Source: Aquimarina sp. AU474
GTDB lineage: Bacteria > Bacteroidota > Bacteroidia > Flavobacteriales > Flavobacteriaceae
DNA length: 64,000 nt
Assembly: GCF_900312815.1 (NCBI RefSeq)
Contig: NZ_OMPE01000009.1
Span: forward strand, 1,693,331 to 1,757,330
Reading direction: 5' to 3'
The notes below the pieces were generated by a model. It was not told the origin of the DNA. It searched no databases and was given only the letters and a program-made list of their open reading frames with translations. A program made the translations under genes and the position numbers. Each line of letters opens with the position of its first letter. Position 1 is the first letter of the stretch. Below are positions 52,178-61,518 of this stretch, piece by piece.

Positions 52178-55100
52178 TTATTCTTGAATAAATTGTATTG
52201 TTTTCAATTTACCTTCACCACCTGGGTTAAGTCTTAGAATGTATAGTCCTGACGGTAAATCATGAGTGTTAATGGCTTTTTGTTTTAACATACCCGACAT
52301 AACCGTTTTTCCGAGCAAGTCAACAATTTCATATGGTGTGTCTTTTTTAGAGACAATTACGGTTAGTAATTCATTTTCTCCAACTGGATTCGGAAATGCT
52401 TTTACTTGTAACGGTTCTGTGGTTGTCATACTTTCTACAGTAATTGCTTTGGTTGCTCCTGTAACTGTAAAGGTTGTCGTTTCTGATGATCCAAATTGCC
52501 CACCTGATGCTATAGTAGTGCCTTGAGACGAAAGTGAATACGATCCGTTTCCGTAAGCGCAACACATACCATCTCCATAACTATCGTTAAGCGTAAACGT
52601 ATACGTTCCAGGATCTAAACACTCTGTTAATGTTAGGGTAGATCCATCAGGTTGAGAACCATAAGTCCCTCCAGATGCTACAACTTGATTACTACTATTG
52701 GTAATTTGCCAACTCGTTTCTTGAGGATAATCGTCAAAATTTAAGGTTAAAACAACATCAGTACATGTAGAAGGCCCTCCTTCAATTAAGCGTACATCAT
52801 CGATTGCCATATCACCTTGCCATGTAGTTCCTGTGATCCCATTAAATCTCAACTGTATAGCTCCACCGGTATACGAGCTTAGATCTATATTTTCTGATTG
52901 CCATGAGTTACCCTGATTACCAGATTTTGACCAGATAGAAGCCCATGTAGTTCCATTATCATTACTTACTTCTAGTTCTAAACTACCCATGTTTGAACGA
53001 CCATACATGTGATACTGAAACGTAAAGTTTGCAGATGTAATTGCTCCCAAATCAAAACAAGGAGAATTTAGTATAGCCCTTTTAGTAGGATTATTAGGAG
53101 AAGATGATTCCATATATACATAAAATGTACCTTGAGCTGCACTTGATGGCCCTGTATTTCTTGATGGTGTTCCGTTCGCATCTACAGTCCAATCAAAATC
53201 ATCTCCACTGCCTTGGGTCCATGTACCTAATGTGTTTTCAAAACCTTCTGCATAAGGATAAGAAGATATACCTCCAGTACAATTAGAACCTCCAGAAGAT
53301 TGCGTAGTAATGGTTGCTGTATTACTCGCAGTAGACTCATTGCCAGCAGCATCTTTGGCAATGATGCTGAAGCTGTAATTGGTATTTGGTGATAACCCGG
53401 TAACCTGATATGAGGTAGTTGTTTCGGTTGCGATTACCGTACTACCTTGATATACATCATATCCCGATACTCCTACATTATCTGTAGAAGCATTCCATGA
53501 AAGATTTGCAGTAGTCTGCGTGATGTTTGAAGCGGTTAACGAGCTTGGAGCACTTGGTGCTTGGGTATCTGGCTGAGAAGATGTTGTTACATCTACAATA
53601 TTACTCGCGTTAGATTCGTTACCTGCTGCATCTTTAGCTTTTATACTAAAATTATACGCTGTATTTGATGATAATCCAGTTACCTGATATGAGGTAGTTG
53701 TTACTGTTGTAACTACTGTGTTTCCTTGATATACATCGTAGCCTGTAACACCTACATTATCTGTTGAAGCATTCCAGGAAAGATCTACAGTAGTTTGTGT
53801 AATATTTGATGCTGTTAAATTTGCAGGATCGGTTGGTGCTTGTGTGTCACCGCCGCCGCCAGACGTAATTTCAAAATTAGCATTAGAAATATCATAGAAA
53901 ATATGTCCTGATCCTCTTACCATAATTCTATTTTGCGTACCAACAGCATTAGGGACAGTAATATTATGAGAACCATCATTAGAAACAGCCGATGCTAGAA
54001 CAGTTGGATATGTATTTCCTCCATTTGTAGATAAAAGAATATCTACACTGGCTGCATTAATTCCATTTCCTGTCGTTCCTGCTACATTCCATGTTACTGT
54101 TTGAGTAGATCCGGAAGCCCAACTCACATTAGAGTTAGGTGCGCTTACCACAAAAGGGCCAGCCCCGCCAGCAACGGTTATAACAGTGTTGTCGCTAGCT
54201 GTACTTGCCCCACCAGGGGCGTTATCTCTAACAGTAAGTCTAAAATTCATTGTTCTATTTACCGAGGGTACAACTTCCCAAGTAGAAGATGTTTGCCCAG
54301 CGATAACTGTGGGTAATGCGGGCATATACCTATCTGGTGATGAGGTAGGTGTTAATGATCTAAATGCTGGTCCATTAGTAGATGTTGATGAAGGGGGCAT
54401 TGTTGCCGGTTGTGCATCCATTTGCTCCCAACAATACGTTAGTGAATTTCCAGCATTAGTATCAGATCCAATACCTTTTAGAATAAACGGAGTAGAAGAC
54501 GGTATAGTAAAATCTTGCCCTGCATTTGCTGTTGGAGCAGCATTACCGGTATTACTTTGGGCTCCACATCTACTATTTCCTTGAGAGATATTTTGCCACA
54601 TTTCTTGGATACTTATAGCATGAAAATATGCATCACTATTATTTTGAACATTAGGAGAACAAATACCAGCATACCCCATAATCGTAGATGCACTTCCAGG
54701 TTCTACAGAAGCACCCGATCTTTGGCAATTATTATTTTGAGTATGGTTCCCTCCAAACTGGTGTCCCATTTCATGAGCTACATAATCTACATCATATGTA
54801 TCACCAATAGGACTACTTTGACCTGTAATTCCTCTTGCTTTAGAATTTGTACATGGTGATCTTAGTTGTGCTAATCCACCACCTCCTGTACTAAAAGCAT
54901 GCCCAATATCATAATTATTAAAACCAATGACATTATCGCAAACCGTTTGACTTTCATTAATTAAAGAACCAGCACTGCTGTTACTTAAATTATCGGTATT
55001 TGGGTTAAGAAAGATAATATCAGTGTTGTTATTTACCAATACCATAGTTATTGCTAAATCTCTTTCGAAAATACCATTTACCCTAGTCATGGTGGTATTT

Positions 55101-55822
55101 ATAGCAGATAGAACTGCTGCTTTTTTTACTTGATCCGAAGCGCCAGAACTAATCCCTTGATTATTGATATGAAACTGCGAGTATTCCCCAGTACATGCAA
55201 CGGCAAGTCTAAACGTTCTTAGTTTACCATCATTAGCGTTTTTGGTAGTTGGAATTTGATCTTGAGAAAAATTTGATTTTATATTATCCTCAACTAAACA
55301 TTGAAATCCATTGGGATCCGCTGGTAAATCTGTTTTTAAATACGAGATATAATTCTCTTTATCTTTTGTATAAGGATCAATATATATGGTTTTATGATTT
55401 CCTGAATAGATCATGGCATGTAAACCAACCTTTGATAAACTAAATCTTACTACAGATGTTGGATCATCTACCCCATAGCCAATATAAGATTTAATATCAG
55501 GGAATCTTTTTGCAAGTTCTGTGTCAAGTACTGAAGCTTCAAGGATTCTAAATTTTTGAATCGCTCCATCATTTGTTGGAAATTCTAGAACAATACTCGA
55601 ATTTTTTTGTTGAGATCTTTCTGGTGTCTTAGCCAGAATTGAAGTTAATTGTTTGGTGTTAAGAGTGAAAAGTTTATACTTAGAAGGTGTTGTTTTTCTA
55701 AGTTCTTTTGCTTTGCTAGCAGTCTTACTTGCGGATATGGGAGTCCACACTTGTGCATTAATACCAATGCTCATCATTAAAAATGAGAGTACTAGTATTT
55801 TGGTTAAAATACTTGTTTTCAT
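52178..55822 (-). CDS. Secreted reprolysin-like zinc metalloprotease with Fn3 repeats, MAM-like domain and T9SS sorting domain
   Basis: A 1214-residue secreted protein. Signal peptide 1-23; propeptide to about 195; M12B-like catalytic domain at about 200-420 with HEMGHQFGGNH (H350, E351, H354, H360) and the downstream STIMGYAGIC Met-turn. Then a Ser/Thr-rich section (430-660), two almost identical Fn3 domains (53290-53848 in DNA), a MAM-like domain (FENTLGTWTQGSGDDFDW, AIDDVRLIEGG) and a C-terminal type A sorting domain (KAFPNPVGENE, LPSGLYILRLN) that sends it out through the type IX system. It is a degradative enzyme for protein in the environment. Single gene; terminator hairpin just after the stop region. 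Confidence 0.94.
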   Translation of the reverse strand: MKTSILTKILVLSFLMMSIGINAQVWTPISASKTASKAKELRKTTPSKYKLFTLNTKQLTSILAKTPERSQQKNSSIVLEFPTNDGAIQKFRILEASVLDTELAKRFPDIKSYIGYGVDDPTSVVRFSLSKVGLHAMIYSGNHKTIYIDPYTKDKENYISYLKTDLPADPNGFQCLVEDNIKSNFSQDQIPTTKNANDGKLRTFRLAVACTGEYSQFHINNQGISSGASDQVKKAAVLSAINTTMTRVNGIFERDLAITMVLVNNNTDIIFLNPNTDNLSNSSAGSLINESQTVCDNVIGFNNYDIGHAFSTGGGGLAQLRSPCTNSKARGITGQSSPIGDTYDVDYVAHEMGHQFGGNHTQNNNCQRSGASVEPGSASTIMGYAGICSPNVQNNSDAYFHAISIQEMWQNISQGNSRCGAQSNTGNAAPTANAGQDFTIPSSTPFILKGIGSDTNAGNSLTYCWEQMDAQPATMPPSSTSTNGPAFRSLTPTSSPDRYMPALPTVIAGQTSSTWEVVPSVNRTMNFRLTVRDNAPGGASTASDNTVITVAGGAGPFVVSAPNSNVSWASGSTQTVTWNVAGTTGNGINAASVDILLSTNGGNTYPTVLASAVSNDGSHNITVPNAVGTQNRIMVRGSGHIFYDISNANFEITSGGGGDTQAPTDPANLTASNITQTTVDLSWNASTDNVGVTGYDVYQGNTVVTTVTTTSYQVTGLSSNTAYNFSIKAKDAAGNESNASNIVDVTTSSQPDTQAPSAPSSLTASNITQTTANLSWNASTDNVGVSGYDVYQGSTVIATETTTSYQVTGLSPNTNYSFSIIAKDAAGNESTASNTATITTQSSGGSNCTGGISSYPYAEGFENTLGTWTQGSGDDFDWTVDANGTPSRNTGPSSAAQGTFYVYMESSSPNNPTKRAILNSPCFDLGAITSANFTFQYHMYGRSNMGSLELEVSNDNGTTWASIWSKSGNQGNSWQSENIDLSSYTGGAIQLRFNGITGTTWQGDMAIDDVRLIEGGPSTCTDVVLTLNFDDYPQETSWQITNSSNQVVASGGTYGSQPDGSTLTLTECLDPGTYTFTLNDSYGDGMCCAYGNGSYSLSSQGTTIASGGQFGSSETTTFTVTGATKAITVESMTTTEPLQVKAFPNPVGENELLTVIVSKKDTPYEIVDLLGKTVMSGMLKQKAINTHDLPSGLYILRLNPGGEGKLKTIQFIQE
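53290..53848 (-). repeat. Tandem duplicated Fn3-coding unit
   Basis: Two consecutive units of about 280 bases code for Fn3 domains that share most residues, including DTQAP, ITQTT, LSWNASTDNVGV, GYDVYQG and AAGNES. The repeat is inside the reprolysin gene. The likeness is high enough to suggest a recent duplication or ongoing homogenisation. Confidence 0.85.
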
Positions 55823-55983
55823 AATTGAGTTGATTTGTGTTAGTTTGTTTGAGTTATATCAAGTTACAACTCTTTTTGTGAAAAATTAGTACTCATTAGA
55901 TGAGGTTTAACAAAAAATGTTAAGATCAACCCTCAATTCTTAATTAATTGTTAAATAAAATTTAAATGATTTTTATTTAAAAC

Positions 55984-56014
55984 AAAAAAACCGAAGCATA
56001 AGACTTCGGTTTTT
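55984..56014. terminator. Terminator after the 822-residue lipoprotein gene
   Basis: ACCGAAG pairs with CTTCGGT around a seven-base loop, with an A-rich left flank (55984-55990) and a T-rich right flank. On the minus strand it is 20 bases after the lipoprotein stop. Confidence 0.85.
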
Positions 56015-56033
56015 ATAAATGATATGATTGTAG

Positions 56034-58502
56034 TTAATTTATCTGATAAATTAATATACTATTTTCTTCTCCTTGAACCACAAATTCCAGATTATCATCA
56101 TTATCCATATTACCTAGGCTTAGTACTGAGTTTCCGTATACAGGGAAATTAGGAAACAGTTCAGCATTACTGTCATATAGATATACTTTTTTGGCTTGTA
56201 TATCCGTAATGGTAATATATATCTTGTTGTTGATATAGTATAATTTGGGCGCTGTGTATACTCCAAAATTTAATTCTAATGTACGTCCTTTAATAGCTAA
56301 CCTATTTTCAGAAAATGTAACAAGAGTTTTATTTGTCGCCATTATATTATGATCATTCTTTAGCTTAAGGTTTTGAGTAACGGCATTACCATCTGCTTGC
56401 ACTTGAATTAATTTTCCGTCTTTGGTAGTTGATGTAAATTTATCCTGATATTGATACCACTCGTTTTTAGAAAAATCTACTTTGTCTTTTACATTTACTC
56501 TTGATCTACCTAGACGATCCAAGATGGTCAAAGTTCCATTGGTTTCCGATAAAAGAATATAATCTTTGGTACCAATTCTAATATGTTTGGGAGGTAGAAT
56601 AAGGTCTGTTTCTGTTTCTTTAAACCCAAAACCAGTAACGATTTTGCCTTCTGCATCAAACATCTTAATTTGATTGCCTTGAGTAATTATGATTCGATAT
56701 CGTTTACTTTTATCATAATCAAATAAACTTAACGGCTGTGTAATCGTGTTTTCGAATTTTTTTGGATAAGATGCGACATCCTTTCCATCTCTATCTAATA
56801 CATATAAAGTATTTGAGGTATTAAATAATAATTGATAACGACCATTTTTGTAGATATCTATTTGTTGAATATCTCCTAGAATTTCGCCATCAATTTGTTT
56901 TTTCCAATAAATAGATCCTTTGTCCGAAATTAGATATAAGTTATTTTCAATATCCTGCACAACAGCATCCATACCTTTTGTCCTATGATTTTTAACAAGG
57001 ATAGGTCTATTCAATATCTTATTTTCTAATGTTGTAGAGGCTGTTTGGCTAACCGAAGTAGCTGTTCCTTTTGCAATGTTTTTTTGTAAAACACTATGAA
57101 TATGTGCAAAATCATTTTCTTTAATGACCTGCAATACTCCTATTTGATAGTCTTTGTCTCGTAAATCGATCCATTGTTTTTTGTAGGTTTCTTCTACATT
57201 GGTACTGACATAGTTTTTTAAGTTTTCAACAGTGCCAACCATAAGGATAGATGCATTGTCAGACATTCCTTTAACGGTGTTCTTGTAGTATTCTTGTTGA
57301 TCTATGAGTGTTTGATTAAGAGCATTGGCGATAATATCTTTCAGGGTGTTTGTAGAAGAAGCAAATACAATAAAATCATCTTGAACAAAGTAGAATTTTG
57401 CTTCAATATTTTTAACCAAAGGAGTAAGAATTTGTGAAAAAGAAGATGGATCTTGATATTTGTATAGAGTAATGTTCCTGTACGTTCCGGTTTTCTCTCC
57501 GTTTAGGCTCTCTAGAGCAGTGGTACCATCTAAAGAATTTAGAACCAAAGCATTTTCTTTTTCCATAAATAAAACTCCGATCTCAGAAACCCCAGATAGT
57601 AATTCATCCAGATCATTAGGAACATCTTCTAGTTCTCTATCTTGAGTTTTTGATAAATTCTCTTTTAAAACGTAAAAATCATCATAGGTATAAGAGATAA
57701 AACCTAGAGCGGTAATAGGAGTGATTTTCGAAATCTCATTTGGTTGAGGGATTGTATTATCAAAAATACCAATGGTACTCGACAGAGAATCTTTTTCAAC
57801 AGCAATTCCGTCTAATCGAATAGAGTTTTGGCCCAAAGTAGCATCTAGCGATGCCCAACCACTAAAGTTATCTAAACCCTTTAAGGTTGTATTTGGTAAT
57901 AGAGAATTATGTATGTTTTTTAGTTTTTTTCCATTTAAGAGTATAGACATAGTATTGTCTGAACCAGAAACCTCATATACTTTTTGTAAATCGTTATCTA
58001 TTGGTAAGGGGTTAGCCTGGACGCGAATAACATTTTCAATTAATAACTGGGATGATGATGCTATTAAGATACTATCTTGTCTTGTGGCATAAAATGTTTT
58101 TCCTTTTGATGAAACCTTGTAAATAGTACGTTCAGAATAATTTATGGTCTCTATATTTCTGGTATTACTAGAATCTTTTTGAATTATATGCGGATCAAAT
58201 TTGGAAACAAAAGTATATTCAAAATCATTTTTTCCTCTTGGCGAAAAACATAATAGACCCTCCTTTTGTTTAGTTTCGTTTAATACAGATAACCCTTTAA
58301 AATAATCCACCAATGCAATTTGAGTGTTGTTTTTAATAAAATTATTATCTCTTAAAGTGCTGGATGCTTTTTCTAGATCATTAATTTTAATAATGATTTG
58401 AGAATCTCTAGGAATATAATCTATTAAGGAGTTTGACTTTTCTAATGTGTTACCACAAGAGATGGCAATAAAAACTAAAAGAATTGCAACTATCTTTTTC
58501 AT
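56034..58502 (-). CDS. Large lipoprotein with C-terminal beta-propeller-like region
   Basis: 822 residues from the ATG that puts the lipobox (AISCGN) at about residue 16; the longer frame is rejected for that reason. Residues 25-470 form an alpha/beta region (IPRDSQIIIKINDLEKASSTL) which resembles proteins annotated DUF3352-like, while residues 490-822 have repeated YLISDKGSIYWKK, TLYVLDRDGKDVAS, QIKMFDAEGKIVTG, TLTILDRLGRSRV units that look like PQQ/WD-type blades, with an NMDNDDNLEFVVQGEEN ending close to FG-GAP. It is transcribed 150 bases after rnhB on the same strand. Function unknown. Confidence 0.75.
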   Translation of the reverse strand: MKKIVAILLVFIAISCGNTLEKSNSLIDYIPRDSQIIIKINDLEKASSTLRDNNFIKNNTQIALVDYFKGLSVLNETKQKEGLLCFSPRGKNDFEYTFVSKFDPHIIQKDSSNTRNIETINYSERTIYKVSSKGKTFYATRQDSILIASSSQLLIENVIRVQANPLPIDNDLQKVYEVSGSDNTMSILLNGKKLKNIHNSLLPNTTLKGLDNFSGWASLDATLGQNSIRLDGIAVEKDSLSSTIGIFDNTIPQPNEISKITPITALGFISYTYDDFYVLKENLSKTQDRELEDVPNDLDELLSGVSEIGVLFMEKENALVLNSLDGTTALESLNGEKTGTYRNITLYKYQDPSSFSQILTPLVKNIEAKFYFVQDDFIVFASSTNTLKDIIANALNQTLIDQQEYYKNTVKGMSDNASILMVGTVENLKNYVSTNVEETYKKQWIDLRDKDYQIGVLQVIKENDFAHIHSVLQKNIAKGTATSVSQTASTTLENKILNRPILVKNHRTKGMDAVVQDIENNLYLISDKGSIYWKKQIDGEILGDIQQIDIYKNGRYQLLFNTSNTLYVLDRDGKDVASYPKKFENTITQPLSLFDYDKSKRYRIIITQGNQIKMFDAEGKIVTGFGFKETETDLILPPKHIRIGTKDYILLSETNGTLTILDRLGRSRVNVKDKVDFSKNEWYQYQDKFTSTTKDGKLIQVQADGNAVTQNLKLKNDHNIMATNKTLVTFSENRLAIKGRTLELNFGVYTAPKLYYINNKIYITITDIQAKKVYLYDSNAELFPNFPVYGNSVLSLGNMDNDDNLEFVVQGEENSILIYQIN

Positions 58503-58652
58503 TATTTGGATTCGTTTTGTTTCCTTGGGTGGATTTTTCAAAATTAAAAGTTTCAGTTTCCAGGTTTGCAAAATATAAAGTCTGTTTTAATGATCGAAAT
58601 ACAATTTGAATGTTTATATATTTTCTCCATTTTCTGTGTGCCAAAGATATAA

Positions 58653-59255
58653 TTATTTAAGGTCTAATGTGAATTGTTCAGGTAATAACCTGAAGCTTTT
58701 ACGATGATATTTTGTGATGCCATGCTTGCGAATGGCCTCACGATGTTCGGCCGTAGGATATCCTTTGTTTTTTTTCCAATTATACATTGGAAATTCTTCA
58801 TGTATTTTTTCCATGAATTCATCACGATATGTTTTTGCCAAAACGGAAGCAGCTGCAATGTTTAAATATTTTCCATCTCCCTTTATAACGCATGTATGAG
58901 GTATATTATGATATGGTTTAAACTTATTTCCGTCAACAATAATATGTTCAGGTTGAGGTTTTAATTGCGTTATAGATTTTTGCATGGCCAGAATCGAAGC
59001 GTTTAAAATATTGATTTTATCAATCTCTTCCATAAAAATATGTGTAACACCATAGCTAATAGAACAGTCTTCTAATAGAGGTTTTAAAGATTTTCTTTTT
59101 GCTTCACTAAGTTGTTTAGAGTCATTTAGTATTTGATTGCTAAAGTTATCAGGGAGTATTATAGCTGCGGCAGTTACTGGTCCCGCTAAGCATCCTCGGC
59201 CAGCTTCATCTGTTCCGCATTCGAGAAGATGAGGATTTAATTTTAATGTAAGCAT
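58653..59255 (-). CDS. rnhB: Ribonuclease HII
   Basis: Cuts RNA in RNA-DNA hybrids and single ribonucleotides in DNA. 200 residues. The catalytic residues are in CGTDEAGRG (D16, E17) with a third Asp in IIVDGNKF and a fourth in KTYRDEFM; NDSKQLSEAKR and AASVLAKTYRDEFMEK are family signatures. Length and motifs are normal. Divergent from the porin gene; the intergenic region has 136 bases. Confidence 0.96.
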   Translation of the reverse strand: MLTLKLNPHLLECGTDEAGRGCLAGPVTAAAIILPDNFSNQILNDSKQLSEAKRKSLKPLLEDCSISYGVTHIFMEEIDKINILNASILAMQKSITQLKPQPEHIIVDGNKFKPYHNIPHTCVIKGDGKYLNIAAASVLAKTYRDEFMEKIHEEFPMYNWKKNKGYPTAEHREAIRKHGITKYHRKSFRLLPEQFTLDLK

Positions 59256-59365
59256 AATGCTAATATACAGTATGAATACAACTTCAAAAAAACTATTTTT
59301 TAAAACAGATAATAAAAGTTATCCTAAACAGACAATGAGCATGATTTACTTTCGTTAAAAAAGTA

Positions 59366-59373
59366 TATTTTTG
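59366..59373 (+). promoter_or_regulatory. Candidate -7 box of the porin gene
   Basis: TATTTTTG matches TAnnTTTG and lies 12-18 bases upstream of the two possible ATGs, so the leader is short. Confidence 0.5.
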
Positions 59374-59391
59374 CCTCAGTTCAGTATGCTA

Positions 59392-61377
59392 ATGAGAAAA
59401 AACTTAATATTAATAATTGCACTTATATCTGGTTCTGTAATTTGGGCTCAAGATAGAAATCAAGAAGAGACAGAAGAGGGTCAGGAGTTGAATGAGAAAT
59501 CGATTCGTAATTCTGCTCCCAGATCTAGAGATAAAAAGGAGAAGCCTCCGATTACAGATTATAAGATCATTACTATACAAAATGATACAACTTATGTAGA
59601 CACTACATTAACGTTGCAAAAGGATTATAAATTTAATTATCTAAGAAGAGATGATTTTGAATTATTGCCTATTAATAATGTTGGACAAACATATAATAGT
59701 TTAGCAAAAAGAGAAGAAAGAAATCATTTGTTACCTCTTTTTGGGGCTAGAGCAAGACATTTTAATTTTATGGAGGCTCAGGATATTAACTATTATCATG
59801 TGCCCACTCCGTTAACCGAACTGTATTTTAAAACAACTTTTGAACAGGGTCAGCAATTAGATGCTTTTTTTACTATAAATACATCACCACAACTTAATTT
59901 ATCTATAGCATACAAAGGAGTGCGTTCTTTAGGTAAGTATCAACACGCTTTAACAAGTACGGGTAATTTTAGATCTACCTTAAGTTACATTACCAAAAAT
60001 AAGAGATATCAGGTAAAATCTCATTTTGTATCTCAAGACTTGCTTAATGAGGAAAATGGAGGTTTGTCTTCTGAAGGTATAGAGCAATACTTGGCTTTAG
60101 GGGATTTTGTAGGAGAAGAATCCGAGTTTGCAGATAGAGGTTCGATATCCGTTAATTTTGAGAATGCCGAAAGTATTTTGTTGGGTAAAAGATTTTATTT
60201 AAACCATCAGTTCGCATTGTTTAAAAAAACCGATAGTACAAACACTTCATTATCTGTAGGGCATATTATGGATCTTTCTGATAAATCATTTCAATTTGAT
60301 CAAGCCGCTTTGGCACCAAATGGATTGTTAGGAGAGGCTTATCAATCTGGAGCGCTATCAGATAAAGTGGCTTTAGAAGATTTTAGTAATCAGGTTTTTA
60401 TAGATTTTTCTAATACGTGGTTGGGGCATCTTAGAGTTACAGGAGGTAGTTCTAACTACAATTATGGGTACAATACTATTCTTAGTCAGGTAAATACGGC
60501 GGGAGAACAAATTAATATTACGAATCGTCTTAAAGGGGATTCGTATTCTGTAGGAGGAGAATATCAAAACACGTATAAAGGGTTTGAGTTATTTGCAGAA
60601 GGAATGACTTTGGTTTCTGGAGATTTTGATGGTCATTATGTTGATGCTGGTGTTGGCTATCAGCTTAATGATGATTATCAATTGCAAGCAAAAATAAGTT
60701 CGAATTCGGTAGCTCCTAACTATAATTTTCTTTTATATCAAAGTGACTATGTAAATTATAACTGGCAAAATGATTTTGAGAATATTGAAATTCAAAAAAT
60801 TCAAGTTGATCTTAAAGCAAAAAAAATCGCAACTATTCAAGCTAGTTATTCAACAATAAAAAACCATACTTATTTTACAAAAGATGCTGATTCTATTACA
60901 GTTCCATTACAAGCTTCAGAAAACATAGATGTGCTTAAGGTAAAATTAAGTAATACCTTTAAATATTGGAAACTTGGTTTGGACAATACAGTAATGTATC
61001 AAAGTATTCAGGGTGGAGATGGGATATATAATGTTCCAGAAATAATAACCAGAAATAGTTTGTATTATCAGGATCACTGGTTTAAGAAAAATGCACTTTT
61101 TTTACAAGCAGGTGTTACGTTTAAATACTTTTCTAGCTATAATGCAGATGCTTATGATCCTGTGTTGTCAGAATTTTATACGCAGAACGATCAAGAAATA
61201 GGAAGGTTTCCACAAATTGATTTATTTTTTAATGCAAAAGTGAGACAAACAAGGGTTTTCTTTAGAGTCGAAAACTTTGGGGAAGCTTTTAGTCAAAACA
61301 ATGAGTTTTCTGCTCGAGGATATGCTACCAGAGATGCTGTAATACGCTTTGGTTTTGTTTGGAATTTCTTCTTATAA
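59392..61377 (+). CDS. Putative porin (outer-membrane beta-barrel)
   Basis: 661 residues with a signal peptide (1-20, SVIWAQ). After a charged region, long stretches of alternating amphipathic strands follow (FKTTFEQGQQLDAFFTIN, NLSIAYKGVRSLGKY, VSVNFENAESILLG) and the sequence ends in aromatic residues, VIRFGFVWNFFL, with a terminal hydrophobic residue as in outer-membrane barrels. This matches the putative_porin family of Bacteroidota. The ATG chosen gives MRKNLIL; another ATG six bases upstream is possible. A TATTTTTG promoter box is nearby. It may conduct nutrients; substrate unknown. Confidence 0.85.
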   Translation: MRKNLILIIALISGSVIWAQDRNQEETEEGQELNEKSIRNSAPRSRDKKEKPPITDYKIITIQNDTTYVDTTLTLQKDYKFNYLRRDDFELLPINNVGQTYNSLAKREERNHLLPLFGARARHFNFMEAQDINYYHVPTPLTELYFKTTFEQGQQLDAFFTINTSPQLNLSIAYKGVRSLGKYQHALTSTGNFRSTLSYITKNKRYQVKSHFVSQDLLNEENGGLSSEGIEQYLALGDFVGEESEFADRGSISVNFENAESILLGKRFYLNHQFALFKKTDSTNTSLSVGHIMDLSDKSFQFDQAALAPNGLLGEAYQSGALSDKVALEDFSNQVFIDFSNTWLGHLRVTGGSSNYNYGYNTILSQVNTAGEQINITNRLKGDSYSVGGEYQNTYKGFELFAEGMTLVSGDFDGHYVDAGVGYQLNDDYQLQAKISSNSVAPNYNFLLYQSDYVNYNWQNDFENIEIQKIQVDLKAKKIATIQASYSTIKNHTYFTKDADSITVPLQASENIDVLKVKLSNTFKYWKLGLDNTVMYQSIQGGDGIYNVPEIITRNSLYYQDHWFKKNALFLQAGVTFKYFSSYNADAYDPVLSEFYTQNDQEIGRFPQIDLFFNAKVRQTRVFFRVENFGEAFSQNNEFSARGYATRDAVIRFGFVWNFFL

Positions 61378-61518
61378 AGTAGCTTATATTTTTTGAAATT
61401 ACTTTTTGGGGATAAAGCAATCAATATAGGCTCATAGTATATTAAGAATGTGTTTTACTATTTAGATGTATCTTTGATAGCACTATTTTACATCATTCTA
61501 TTTTTAGAGTATATACTA

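Noticed and set aside
52178..55822. A polysaccharide utilisation or gliding-motility locus around the type IX secreted protease
   Set aside because: No SusC/SusD, Gld or Spr gene lies nearby; the sorting domain alone does not define a locus.
59371..59391. Upstream TTG start for the porin gene
   Set aside because: The TTG lies inside the candidate -7 promoter box, and the ATG at 59392 puts the signal peptide at the N-terminus.
61450..61518. Hydrophobic N-terminal extension of the FdhF/YdeP-like protein
   Set aside because: The family starts near MSDIIKRNV-like sequence without a membrane helix; the extension is probably untranslated DNA.
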